64,000 bases of DNA from Clytia hemisphaerica (Eukaryota > Cnidaria > Hydrozoa > Leptothecata > Clytiidae). Each line of letters begins with the position of its first letter. The stretch's first letter is position 1. The stretch covers positions 434,001-498,000 of the forward strand of contig CACVBU010000391.1 in NCBI GenBank assembly GCA_902728285.1. Direction: 5' to 3'. A program made the translations under genes and the position numbers. Below the pieces are notes generated by a model. It did not search any database, was not told where the DNA came from, and was given only the letters and a program-made list of their open reading frames with translations. This document shows positions 35,901 to 47,600 of the stretch, piece after piece.

Positions 35901-38900
35901 TTTTAGCCATACTCCCTATAAGGTGGAGACATTCCCTCACAATTTTTAACCCTCATAAATCTGCAGCTGTCAGCCTAATTCACTGCTACTTTTTCTTATG
36001 TAAAAAGTGTATATAGGATGTCAACTTGTTCTACTTTCTTACTATATGTAGAGTCAGAAATCATATCAACAACAACTTCGTGTCCAGCCTTCCCCGCAAA
36101 CATTTCTTCCAGAGCTCGGACCATCAAATAATGGTGTTGGTTATTCTCCCCTACCAAAATTTCAGCTTCGTCTGTCGCTCCTTTGTCAATGCCAATAACA
36201 TACAGATAATTTCTGGAAAATACAGTTGAAACAGCAGGTTTAAATTTTAATTGTTCCCTCTTAAGATTGAAGATATGTTATCAAGTAAAGACAAAAAGAC
36301 AGGCGGCTAACTACTGAGTATTAAGTTTGGGAATAAAAAGTCCCAAACTGAAGGTACCAATTGTCTAAACTATATAAGTATGAAGTTTGATACTAAGTAA
36401 CATTTTTGCTTTTAGAATAAAATAAATTCAAAAAAGCTATTTATGAGGCAATTATCACCATAGATAGCTGGCAAACAACGTTGTTTCAACGATACCTTGG
36501 ATTATCTTCTAACCCAGCAACAACACTAGTCAGATCTTCATCCAAAGGAGTTGTCAAAAGTAAGATGATCTTCTTTCTGGCATCCTCGCGACCTCCTACT
36601 TGTGATCCAATGATTTCTTGTTGATTCTTCAAAATATCTGCAATCTTGCCTTGGTAAACTCTAAAATGAAACAAAAATATTCGACATAACAATAATGAAA
36701 TATTGTGAGTATCTGAGAGTTGAAATACAGTATTATGCTTTTGCAGACAAAACTCCAGATAATCAAATAATCAGATTCAATAAACTTTTGGATGACTTTT
36801 TTTATTTAAAGTAAAGGACCTTGGATATCTTCTATTGTCTCTTTTACCGCCGCCCTAATTCAATCAGCATTTAGAAAAAATAAAAAATCAATCATTTCTG
36901 CAGCATAAAATACAGGGCACTTGCCAAAGACACCCCTTTCCTAGTCTGAATCACAGACCTCTACAAAGTAACACATATCTATAAGGAGCACGAATCTGTT
37001 AGTGGATGCGAGCAGCCTAACCCTACCTGGAATTCAAAGTAAAAGGTTTTAAAAGTCTTTTAAGCCCTCTTGAAAGCTCTTACTCTTTGGACCGTTTGAA
37101 ATTGTCGACAAAAGTAGACAGTTTTCTTTGCACGGTCGTCGTGCAAGCATCATCACATTGGAAAGGTTTGACATAGTCGATCGATTCGCGTGCTAACGTC
37201 AAGCTGTACTGGTCACAGGGATCGTTCTTGAAGCCTTGAAATGTGGTAAAGAAAACTGAAGTTTAGTTTTTTTATGTAAACAATCTTAATGATCATCACC
37301 TTCCTTTGTGCCATAATTGTGAAAAAGAGATTATACTTAACGAAAGATTTTTCATTTTTCCAGGGGGTAAACATTCTTTTTTTTAAACTTCCAGGGGGTA
37401 AAAGACTGGTTTTAGTTCGTCCACCCTAACTTTCAAGGTGTGAGGAAGTATTTTTCCAAGGTTTCTTTGCAAATTTTGCCATTTTCCAAGGGGTAACTAT
37501 CCACATACATATTTTAAAGAATTATTTCTTTGCTTGAAAAGGTTCGTAACCCCACCTGTATGGATGTTGAATGGAAAAGCCCATTCGAATTTACAAGGGC
37601 CAAATAGCATCAAATGTACCCGAGACGACAATTTTGAGATACAGAATATCATTGAATAATAGAGTTTAGTATGGATTAGTAGAATGTGGAATTAAAGCCG
37701 GTCTGCACTTTCGCGCGACATGAGCAAAACTATTTGACGTTTTTGTAAGGTCATTGGTCGGTTGAAAAATGAAGCAATTCTATTAGTAGAAATTGACGTA
37801 AGGGTTTTTAAAAAGTAGAACTTCCTTCAACTTTTTTTTTGTTCGCGCGACTGCGCGTGAAACTTTTTTATGACGTACTTTAAGGTCCCGAATAATAGGG
37901 GGAGAGTCTGAATAAAAGGAAGGGGTCTGAAATTTTTGCAAAATATAATAAACGGGAGGGTCTGAATAAACGGGGGGAGGCCTGATAATCATCATCATTT
38001 GACACGTATTTGACCTGGTTTACAGTACTCTAAGGTCGTTTGAAATAGATTAAGCCTGATTTACACTTCAACTCAAAAACAAAAAAACAAAACCTTTAAA
38101 AGGAGCAAATAAATGTTTTCGAGTTAAGGAGAATCTATGGCTCGTCGGAAAGAAGTGACATTCTACACGACTAAGTTCAACCCTCTCACCTACATCGTTC
38201 GCGGCCAAATACTTACCATCAATGAACTTTTGCAGGGCACTAACTTGTTTTTTACCACGTCTGTCGCTCCCAGGGACTTCATAAATGAAAGCTACATCTC
38301 TCTTCACGATGCAATCTTGCGCTAAGGTTATTGTCGCACCTGGAAAAAAAAATAAACAGAAATAATATATGCAGTTTCATTTTGTACGGTACGGTTAATT
38401 TTGAGGTACCGTGAAGGTTATACAAAAATATCAATGCACCGTACATAAGGGCAAAATATCTCAAATAAGCGACCCTGGGTTTGTTTTCAAGCATTTCAAA
38501 AGTACCACTTTTCGAAAATGTCTCAGACAGGATGTTGCCTAACCGTGAACAAATCGTATGCTTGGCGTTTATTTCTCGCGATGGTATAGTCCATAGATTT
38601 AAAAAGCCATCGCAGGCAAAACAAAGTGAATATCGGAAAAAATATTATGTTGCTATTGTTTTCGAAAACCTGCGAAGCTTCTGATTGGTCAAGCGCTGAA
38701 TTCTATTGTAATGTCACGTTACTTAGGTAGGATTTTCTACCTAACCACGGCACACTTTTCAGCAAAAGCTTAAATCTAAGTACAGTCTAGCATGTCCAAA
38801 AGAAAAACATTCCTCCCTTTTGACACGGTGCTTCTAGACTCAACCAATTAGATACAGAACAGAAAACATGTCCCCATTATTGCTTTAAAAAGATTCTCAA

Positions 38901-39058
38901 AAACAAATTACAGTTATTTCTATCTAACTTTAAATCCATCAAAAAAAGTGTTTGGTGTATTAAAAGCCATAATCAAAAACAAGATAAATTCCAATAAAAT
39001 CTAGAAGTAAAATCTTACCTAATGACAAAAACAGCAGAAACCATATGACATTTTCCAT
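26982..39058 (-). CDS. Gene A: secreted vWA-vWA-mucin-FAS1 protein, 16 exons
   Basis: Exons from 5' to 3': 39019-39058, 38217-38339, 37084-37234, 36496-36660, 36043-36212, 34435-34576, 33536-33744, 33025-33150, 31557-31733, 30984-31019, 30679-30810, 30229-30293, 29490-29633, 28938-29031, 28088-28413, 26982-27590. All junctions are GT-AG and every phase fits, giving 902 residues. A signal peptide (MENVIWFLLFLSLG) is followed by vWA1 (about 27-216) whose metal site is degenerate, and vWA2 (about 235-425) with intact DASGS, Thr and Asp metal ligands. A short Thr/Pro stalk, a KCSQCC motif, a linker with RVRR-S (581-586, furin-like) and two FAS1-like domains (about 592-902) follow. vWA and FAS1 domains mediate adhesion and matrix assembly, so a secreted matrix or mucus component is inferred. 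Paralogue of gene B. Confidence 0.9.
27663..27818. mobile_element. 156-bp near-perfect foldback in gene A last intron
   Basis: AATAGACGATATCGGCTTAA at the left mirrors the right end CTGATATCGTCTATT. Arms of about 65 bp match closely (ATTCTCCCCGAATGATTACC and its complement), leaving a short loop. Confidence 0.8.
31793..32713 (-). mobile_element. TRIM: miniature LTR retrotransposon, 921 bp
   Basis: Two 168-bp LTRs (31793-31960 and 32546-32713) differ at one position that I can see, and begin TG and end CA. The target duplication GACCG is exact (31788-31792, 32714-32718). On the minus strand the 5' LTR is followed at once by TTTGGTCCAAACGAACCGG, a tRNA 3'-end primer-binding site, and GGGGGGAA lies directly before the 3' LTR as polypurine tract. 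The LTR has a TATA-like TATATAAATA in one copy and a perfect hairpin CCACGTGACC / GGTCACGTGG. The interior holds three copies of a ~73-bp repeat (about 32024-32240) and no gag or pol. It lies in the intron between exons 8 and 9 of gene A, in the sense direction of that gene. Confidence 0.93.
34179..34431. mobile_element. TA-flanked pogo-like MITE abutting a splice donor
   Basis: Ends CAGTGGAACCTCTAATTAGC and the inverted GCTAATTGGAGGTTCTACTG, flanked by TA at 34177-34178 and 34432-34433. A ~75-bp internal direct repeat with CGGATTAGTGTCCGCTAATT occurs twice. Its right TA duplication supplies intron bases 2 and 3 of the intron after gene A exon 6. Confidence 0.88.
35605..35807. mobile_element. 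203-bp foldback element in gene A intron 5
   Basis: ATACACCTTTTCGATCGTAG at the left pairs with the right arm ending TCGAAAAGATGTAT; inner blocks GTCCGTTTTACCACC / GGTTGGTAAAACGGAC also pair. A half copy lies at about 47310-47402. Confidence 0.75.
36461..36492. mobile_element. Half AACGTT MITE at a gene A splice donor
   Basis: The block from GATAGCTGGCAAACAACGTT through TTTCAACGA is one arm of the 14767 palindrome. On the minus strand it starts about five bases after the donor of exon 4 (AG, then GTATC). Confidence 0.7.
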
Positions 39059-39737
39059 CTTTGTCCTCAAAAAACACACCCGATAAAATAAACGCCTTTT
39101 ATGTTTCCGTGACCTACCCTAGCAGTGTCTGATCTGCTAAATAGTTGATCCTTGATATAAGTCTATTAGATTAAAGTCATTAGTAAACACGTGTCAAATT
39201 TGGCGACATATTGTTGATTGTTTCATTCCGAAAATTGGGTAAAATCAAAGACACCAAAGGGTGTTGAGCGGCCCGAACGGTATATCAAATACAATAATTG
39301 AACTCCATCACGGAGGTTCTTTTATTCACCTGTTTCAAGTGATACCGCCTTTCTAGGCAAAACATACAATGTGACGGAGAGCTATTCTTTTCTTATAAGG
39401 CATATCAGTAATTATCAACTACACTCCAGTGGGTTGTTCGTTTTTTCTAACTGGGTCAACACTGTTCCTGTTGATGAGACTTTGGATAAACAAATAACGT
39501 TAACGTGTTAAATAAAAATAAGTTACATTATATCACTCAAAGGTGGAGAAGTCTATGACAGCCGAAAATATTGTTTTATAAGAAACGTTCGCCATGTAAA
39601 TAAATTTTAATCTCTACTATTCGATACGCTCCCTTATACGATGAAAACCCGATTCCCTTTTATACAATACAAGAAGCCGGAGCGGCGTGAAGGTCCAGCT
39701 GAAGTGGCAATAACCGAATGTCGTTCGTACCGGGTTC
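39059..39737. other. Upstream flank of gene A
   Basis: Should hold the promoter and 5' untranslated region of gene A on the minus strand. I see no certain TATA box or other motif, and no gene. Confidence 0.35.
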
Positions 39738-39946
39738 CTTAAGTGATGCAAAAAAAATTTCCTTCCCATCCTCCACTCTGAGCTTCTATTCTTTGACACT
39801 TTCTTTGTATTGCTAAGTTTTGAAAGTTTTTGATGCATCTCCCGAAATTTCGAAACTTTTGCCGCTTAGGGGATTCGAACCCACTATATACAAAGCACCT
39901 ATGATTAGAACACCAGCACCTTAACCACTCAGCCATCGAGTCGCAA
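39738..39946 (-). mobile_element. tRNA-derived SINE candidate
   Basis: On the minus strand the head has a perfect pol III box A (TGGCTGAGTGG, 39925-39935) and box B (GGGTTCGAATCCC, 39870-39882) at tRNA spacing, but the anticodon stem does not pair and the acceptor stem fails, so it is not a working tRNA gene. An unrelated body follows toward lower coordinates. The 3' boundary of the SINE is uncertain. Confidence 0.6.
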
Positions 39947-40345
39947 CTGCATTAAGGAGTTCAAAGTTGGTTATAAACATGGTATTTACTCCAAACTCTA
40001 CCTGGGGGCTAAAACCCTAACCCTACCTGACCCTACCTGAAACAACCCTTTAATCTAACAGGGAAATTTGACTCTACTACCAATTCAATCCAAAACATAG
40101 GTCAAACATCGCACGGGTAAGCGGGGCAAAAATTCTAGATCGGCGGTTGGTTTAGCCTGGACTTGTTAATTTATTGCGCGCACAGGCCCGACAAAGACAA
40201 AATCTTTTTGATCAGTTACTTTTTAAAGGTCCATTCTGCAGCGCGCTGGACCAATTAGACGTTCAAACTTTTTATCACAAATTTCTCATCATAACACAAT
40301 CATTATAAGCATATCGGAATATCGACAAAGTGTTGTTACGTAGTA

Positions 40346-40596
40346 CACGTTTTTTATTTTAATAAGAACGTCAAAAATTTTCGAAGCCTTCGGATGTTCT
40401 TAGTTTTTTGGATTTGAAACCTAAAAATGTTCTTAAAATGTTCTTATTTTCAGCATTTTTTGAGCATTTTGATGTAATTTCTTAAGAAATTGCATGTTTT
40501 TAAGTCTCTAAGTTCTCCTTCTTAGAATGTTCTTAAATTTTTGGGCCTCGAAGCTTTATGTTCTTATATAGTTTGTTCTTATAAAAAAAAAATGTG
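40346..40596. mobile_element. TA-flanked TATAAGAAC MITE
   Basis: CACGTTTTTTATTTTAATAA at the left and CTTATAAAAAAAAAATGTG at the right, TA on both sides. Interior as in 17571-17822. Confidence 0.75.
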
Positions 40597-41772
40597 TAAT
40601 GGTTTTGGCAAATACAGGAGAAGAAACTGTTAAATCCACTTGACATTATTAAACATTATAAGGAAGCCGTCCTTTAAAGTTTGTGCCTGAGAATAAGATG
40701 ATTTTTTATGCAGTGTAGTCATGGTTGTGTCATCAAGAAAGGTTCTACCCTTAGCAAATTCAAGGGGCCTCAGACTCCGACTTTGTATAGTGATTAAAGA
40801 GGCGCCACCATGGCTGGCGCCGACGGTATATAGAGCATAAGGCCTAATCAAACTCATGATATTCAATATTTTTAAAGAGTTAATGGTCAGTTTTAGAAGA
40901 ATATCTAAAACAAACCCATCTTTTCCCAGTGAGGACAAAATATAGAAAACAAATTCCAAGCAGAATGAGAATGTAATGGGTGTTTTTTTGTCAGAGATAA
41001 AATTTCAGGGATTCTCAACATTAGAAAATCAATAGTGTGACTCTGTGACACGCGGTGTTTAAATAGATTTAACTCTCTAGCGATTTTTTCTTACAAAAAC
41101 CCGAAACTCGATGGATGAATGATAGTTTAATCTCCTTCTTTGGACCTTATGACTAAAATTCATTGTTTTCAGAAAACAACAAAAAAAGGGTGCTGGCCCA
41201 AATTTTGCTTGATCGTTAAAGTCAATATTATTATACTTTTGCTATTTCGCGAATTGGAGTCTTTAAATAGTCAATATAGTCAAATTATCTTTGGTTGCAA
41301 AATTTGAAAAGATCACTCAAAGTCTGCAATGTACTTTGCATTTTCATTTACACTTAGGGAAATTGGTGACCCAGACAAAAAAATTTTCTATAGTAGGGAG
41401 AAGTGAATCAATTGAGGTTGAAAATTACTTACAACAAACTTTTTTTGATGAGCAAACTGCTTTTGTTTTGCCCAAAATATACAGCATTTTCTATTTTATT
41501 GCTTCTATGCTGAATTCTGTCAGGAAAAATAAAAGCAAAACTTACATTGCCATTGGTTATGGGTTTTTGTTTTAGTCTTGATTGATCAATTTCCATGATT
41601 GCAAGAGATGTACTGTACTGTACCTAAAATATAGTAAGAGGTCACATGAGAAGACGGGAAAAAACGGTGCATGGCGTCCACAACACATTTGAGAAAGTTG
41701 TGTATCAGCAAGCGTAAAAGGGTGAACAAGGGCTCTTTGATTCATGACAAGGATGACGGCCTGTAAATGGTC

Positions 41773-41989
41773 AGCTCTAGTTTGGACGGCCGACTTTCTG
41801 CCCTACCTATTCTAATTGTATGAGTAGGCAGAAAGTGGACACAAAGTTGGCTGTTAAAATCTATGCTTGGAAAAGATTGAAAGAAGACATTGCATTGACG
41901 TCAAAAGAGGGCAATGCATTGACTTTATGCCAACTTTTATTCATAATTAGAATAGACAGGGCGAAAAGTGGGCCGTCTAAACTAGAGCT
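41773..41989. mobile_element. 217-bp foldback element
   Basis: AGCTCTAGTTTGGACGGCCG at the left mirrors the right arm GGCCGTCTAAACTAGAGCT; CCTATTCTAATT / AATTAGAATAG blocks also pair. The interior has an imperfect GCATTGAC repeat. Confidence 0.75.
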
Positions 41990-43689
41990 TCTATTTCTAA
42001 CACATAATATGATAAAGCTCCTAAATTATAGTATAGATAACAATCCTTAATTTTTTAATAAAATGCTTTAGACCAGCTTCCAAGTTTTAGGACTAAGGTT
42101 GCTAAGGCTGATCCCTTTCATAACAACTCGGCTAAGTCGATGAAAATGTTTACAGAACTTGTCTACTTACTACACCTAAAATTTTTCTTTGAAACTATTT
42201 CGAGCATTGTTACATAGTCTTCTCGAGTCAATAACTCTCCGATTTTAGGACATCTTTGGAATTACTTGAATACACGTAAGCCTAAAATAAAGCATAGATG
42301 AGATAAAATCTGGTTGAACCTCTCTAGGTCACGGAATACACGCTTTTTTTATAAGAATATACTTAATAAGAATGTTCATGATGAAATTGGTCAAAAATTT
42401 AAGAAAATGCTAAGAATATGACCATCATGGAATTTGGCAACAGAACCTAAGAATACTATTTTTAAAGCAATTTTAACTGTAAATTTGGGTTGAATTTGGA
42501 TCCGAGCCTAAGGATACCGTAAGAATATCTCAGGGTGATTATTGGCAAAATGCTAAGAATATCCATGATGGAATGAAAAAACACTTGATTCTTTAAAAGT
42601 CCTTCTCATTGTAGACAAAATATTGACATTTTCAAAAAGTAAAACGTCCTATCTACCAAAACATGTTATTTTGTCCAAATGAAGGAAGGAATTTGAAGTG
42701 TTTATTTGGGGGTAAATTAGTGATAAGGAAGTAACGGATGGATATGATTGACATTTTATGATTGACAGATCTCTTTTTCATATCTCTCTGAATGTTACGG
42801 TTTTTTAAAGAGATTATCAGATAAATTTTGATATCTGGCTTAAGGCCGGTCTCTACTTTCGCGCGACATGAGCGAAAACTTTTTGTAAGGTCATTGGTTG
42901 GTTGAAAAATGAAGCAAATCCATCGGTAGAAATTGACGTAACAGATGAAAAAAGTAGAAACTTTCTTCAAAATATTTTTTGTTCGCGCGAAACTTTTTTA
43001 TGATGTAATCTTTTCTTCAGGCAAAAAAGGTTAGGAAAAAAACTGTCGCCCATTTCGCGCGAAAGTGGAGTCCGGACTCATTTTTAGAGATTTCGAAAGT
43101 CAAATATCTTAGTTTTGGAAAAAAATTGGATCGAAAGATTTTGAGGTGTCTCTCTGGACCATAAACGGTATCTCTAAGCCAAATATCAAAAATCATCTTT
43201 TAATATAAGAACAAAGTATATAGGAGCATCTAAGACTTCGATGGCCAAAATATCAAGAACAAGAAGACTTTATGGGAAAAAAAGTTATTGAAAAAAAGAA
43301 ATTAATACTCTTACGAGTGCATCTGAAAAACTCATTTGCAGAATATTTGAGCAGCAGTGTTATACCAGTACTTTTTTCCTGTTTCATGTTTTTTGCTCTA
43401 AAATGAAATAAACCCAGGAAAGGTATTAGGTGCTACACACCCTCCGTGAGGGGTTTTCATGAGTGGGAATGCCAAAATATAAAACTTTTCAGGCCATCAA
43501 ATAAATCAGACCCAACAGCTTGCAACCCATGGGACCAATCAGCTGTTGGGCCCGTGATGTAACGTCAGAAGACATTGAATTGTGATACATAATTAAATTA
43601 CGTGTATATGTGTATGTGAAGCGTTGCAATATTACATGAATATAAGATAATATGTACAAAATGGTTATAAAAATCACTAAAATTGTGTA
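41990..43689. other. Intergenic between genes A and B, repeat fragments
   Basis: Holds fragments of the TATAAGAAC family (about 42337-42420 and 43196-43260), a CTTTCGCGCGACATGAGC block at about 42850 also seen near 37705, and a partial AGCTGTTGGG-type foldback near 43510-43570. No gene recognised. Confidence 0.4.
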
Positions 43690-43960
43690 GGTTGGGGGTT
43701 GTAGGTATTAGAAATACCGTTTTCCCGTCAAAATTGTGGTTGAATCTTGAAATCTTGAAAATTGAAAAAAATAATAACACCGTCACGCCGGTTTGTAGAG
43801 GTTAAAATACCGGAATACTGACAAAGAAAAGGGCTAATCACCGTCACCGTTTGATTTTGTAATACCGTTTTCCCGTCTCTTTTTTTCGTCAAATCTCGTG
43901 ATACTGCACTTAAAAAATAGACCAATCCCGTTACACCGTAAAAAGAAGACAACCCCCTAC
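43690..43960. mobile_element. G-run-capped element, ACGGGAAAACGG family
   Basis: Left GGTTGGGGGTTGTAGG and right ACAACCCCCTAC are inverted. The interior (AATACCGTTTTCCCGTC, CACCGTCACGCCGG) is the reverse-oriented relative of 25062-25308. The exact duplication is unclear. Confidence 0.6.
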
Positions 43961-44631
43961 ATAACTATGCTCCTATGCAAAACATGCAACAAAAAAATTT
44001 TTGAAAGTATTTCAGTTCTTAGATTCACTTTTAACAAGAGTGTACTGTAAAATTGGGGATAAAAATTGTAAAATTGTGAATAAAACTATTTATTATAAAT
44101 CAATTAAACAAACTTTTTGAGAAAACTCATAAGAAGAAAGTCATGCGTCAAAAAAACGATTTAACATCCGTAACAACCAATATAACGATATTTGAGCATC
44201 AAAAAAAAATTCGACGTTCATATAACGGTGAACAAGGCTACAGTGAAGAAGGCTAGAGGGTCACCATCTTGAAATCTTTCACTTTCGTTTTCAAAAATTA
44301 TATAAAAAATATAAATTATGATTATAAATAAAATGAATAAAATAAGAAATTAAATAAGTATAAATCACCCAGGCTAAACAGTGCTTACGTAACGTTATGT
44401 TCATAACATCAAAATAACGTTATATGAACGTCGTAAGTGATAGGGCAACGAAAAACATTTATCTTCGCCACTTGTATTATCTTTCAATGCATAACTTCTG
44501 TAACGCAGCTTGAAAGATTTTTTGGTCATATAATATTTGGTCTGGTTTTTCAAATTGCTGTCCATAACATCTAGTATTGCTTTGGGTACATTGTTTTAAT
44601 TTAGGTGATATTGTGATGTGTAACTAGGGCT

Positions 44632-47600
44632 TTACTCAAGTCTTCTCAAAACTTGGACTAGTCCTTCTTTAACCCTAATTTGACGGTCGATGACAAAAAC
44701 CGAATTTCCCGATTTTACTACAATCGGTTTGCCATCACTCCATAACCATTCCGAAACAGGTTGTCGTTGTTGTGCCGAAGTAGCGATTAATCTTGAGTTG
44801 TTGTCTTGATCGTTGTGTTGTAATATGCCAAGGAAAATATGTTGTAACAAAAATTCATCTCTTAGCTTTCTGTTTGTCTTCAAGGCAAGGAACTGCAACG
44901 GGTTCATTTTTCCAAAGAAATTATTTTCAACAAGTTGGATGGTGTATTGCTTAGCTTTCAACAAATCATTGAAAAGCTTTCTTAATTTGCCTACGATTGG
45001 TAAACAGATTTTGTCAGTGAAACACACACGATTTACGAATCGATTGCGATGTAGCAGCTTCTGGAGAGGGCTTTTACGGACTAATTCATTCATGACTGAA
45101 AGATTTTTGTTGTTTTCCAAGATTCCTTTTACAGTAGAGGTGATTGGCTGAAGAACTTTGTCGATGATACAGATATTGATGACTCCTTGAGATAAACAGA
45201 TTTTGATGTTGGCATCTTCGATCTTGAATTCAGCCTATTGAGAAATTGGAAGGAAGTAAATGACCTCTCCACATTGACTAAATCTAAGGATAGTTTTGAC
45301 CTATCCCTTGAATAGTGATCGCGTGCTTATGAAGCATTGATAATCCTCTGTTCGGTGACGCTACCTAAACCTGATTAGGTCAAGACGTTTACTCTCCAAC
45401 ATTTTTGCAAGAGGGAAATTCATTTACCAAGTGAATGGCAGCAACAAGGAGGTGAATTGAGACAATAGAGAGAAGAATAAAACTACAAGACCTCTCATTA
45501 TTATCATATCATGTCAAAGATGAAATTTGAAAAGAAAACATAAAAGAATTTTGAAATGAAAAAAAACTAACATTTGCTTTCGCAGACTTTGGTTGAGCAG
45601 CATGCAACATCATTTTACTTCCATCCATCAATGATTTAAACATCATTCCATTTCGGCCAAACTTTTTCGTCAAATGGTGCAATAACACGTCGGGCGCCAA
45701 TTGTGATTTCTCCATAGAAATGTCTTGTGGGCAGAACAATGTCAATGGTTTATGATGTGTGGTCATAGAGTTCATAACCTGCTTCCAGAGATTGTTTTGC
45801 TTCAATTGTTGGATGAACAAATGACAGCCAGACGCTACTACGATTGGTAGGATTTCTTCGAACGGATCTAAAACAAAATGAGCATTATTTATATTGAACC
45901 ATTTCAAACCAGCGAGTAGTTTGCGTCGAATAAAGATGGGCTCTTCCAGAAAAAGATAAACCGTATACACCCTATTGAGGAAGTACATTTCCGTTCCAAG
46001 GGGGTAAGGTTTGATATGTGGAGGAATTCCATAGGAAGATACAAAAATCTGTCAGAAATAACTGGAATTCCATGGAAGTAAATTTTTAAATCAGAGGGGT
46101 TTAAACCTAAAATTACCTGGAATTCCAGGGGGTTAGAGCATTTCTAGCCACAGAGGGATAGACCTCCTCAACAGGGGTATACGGTTTTTTCTGGAAAATC
46201 CCGATATTATAGTCTTCGAAATCAATCAAACAAAGAGGATAAAAGAAATTAAATTACTAGCTCAGAAACCTGGCAACGAAAATCTGTATGCTGAAACCCA
46301 TCTTTCTAATTTTCATGACGGCGATGGCTTCAGCAACGGGTTTCGTCGCCGGGGAGATCTAGCACAGTTTTCTTTTTTGAAGCTTCGAATCTTGATCATC
46401 GGCTTCGCGACAATGACAATCCTAATTACCGTAGCAATCAGGTTTACAAGAACTCGCGAATTTGATACACGTACCTTTGTTAAGCGACCTCCTTGCTCTT
46501 TTGGTCACAATATTATTGGCAGAAGCCAGAGCTTTCTTGATTGATTGCAATAAGGCAGATTGACCATTCAAACGTTTCTGAAATCAGAGAAGATAAACGT
46601 TTAGCGGTAAAGTGACTGAAGCGATTTTGAATAACCCGCAGTTTTGATCCGCGAAATCGAGGACGGCATAATTGATGACTTGAGGCCAAAAAGTTTTTCG
46701 AAGATCAAACGGTATTTTGCCTAATGTCAATATATTAAAGGGGAAAACTTTTCACCGGGGAAACTTGGTAACAACTCCCTTGAAGTTAACCAGAAAGGTT
46801 TTTCGCTGGGAAAAACTTTGTCACTTGCCTAAAGAATTTCGTCACTTTTCCACAACAAAGTTTCCCCTATAAAGTACAGTTGACGCTCTCTAATTCGATC
46901 TTCAAGGGGAATCGGATTTTCATCGAGTAAGGGAGCTTATTGAATGAGGGAGCGTCGTTTATGAGAGTTTCTTGTTGACGGCGACTTTAAATTTCATCGA
47001 ATAAGGGAGCCTATCGAATAGTAGAACGTCGAATTAGAGAGCATCAACTGTATACCAAAAGAATTATTAAGGAAGTAACCTCGATGGTGCTGAGAAGATC
47101 ATCGTTACTGAGTGATTTCAAATTCAACGTTGGTTCCATCTTTGGGAAAACCAAACCTTTGGAGAATCCTTGATTTTCACTGGTGTTCGATGGTAACCTC
47201 ATTCCTTGCATCAGATAAGTGGGACCCTATAATATTCAAAAGACGACATTTTTCCGTTGAAGTGAAAAGACAAAAAAAAAACAGAGTTTCGACTCTAACT
47301 AATTGTCTATAGGTGCAAAAAAGACTGGGACGGTTTTAGGGTGGTAACACGGACAAAAATATGCCCACGCGGCAATTGGCGGCTAAGGTCGAAAAGATGT
47401 ATTGTATTATAGCTGAGGAATTCATAAAAAAAGTGAACTCTTTACAAAAAAGGCACATAAAGTGTAGTATATGCAAAGTTCAAGGACTTCCATCATGAAG
47501 GAAAACAAAAAAATCCTACCGATCCAGCTTGGAAGATATTGATGTAAGTTTGTTGCGGTTGACAACACGCACTGCATTTGTCGATGCCTGCAAATCAAAC

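Noticed and set aside
39865-39944. Functional tRNA gene
   Set aside because: Boxes A and B are good but the acceptor and anticodon stems do not pair; a SINE head explains it better.
40630-40959. Minus-strand frame of 109 codons between genes A and B
   Set aside because: No recognisable domain, no splice or promoter context, and it abuts a MITE; kept out of the gene list.
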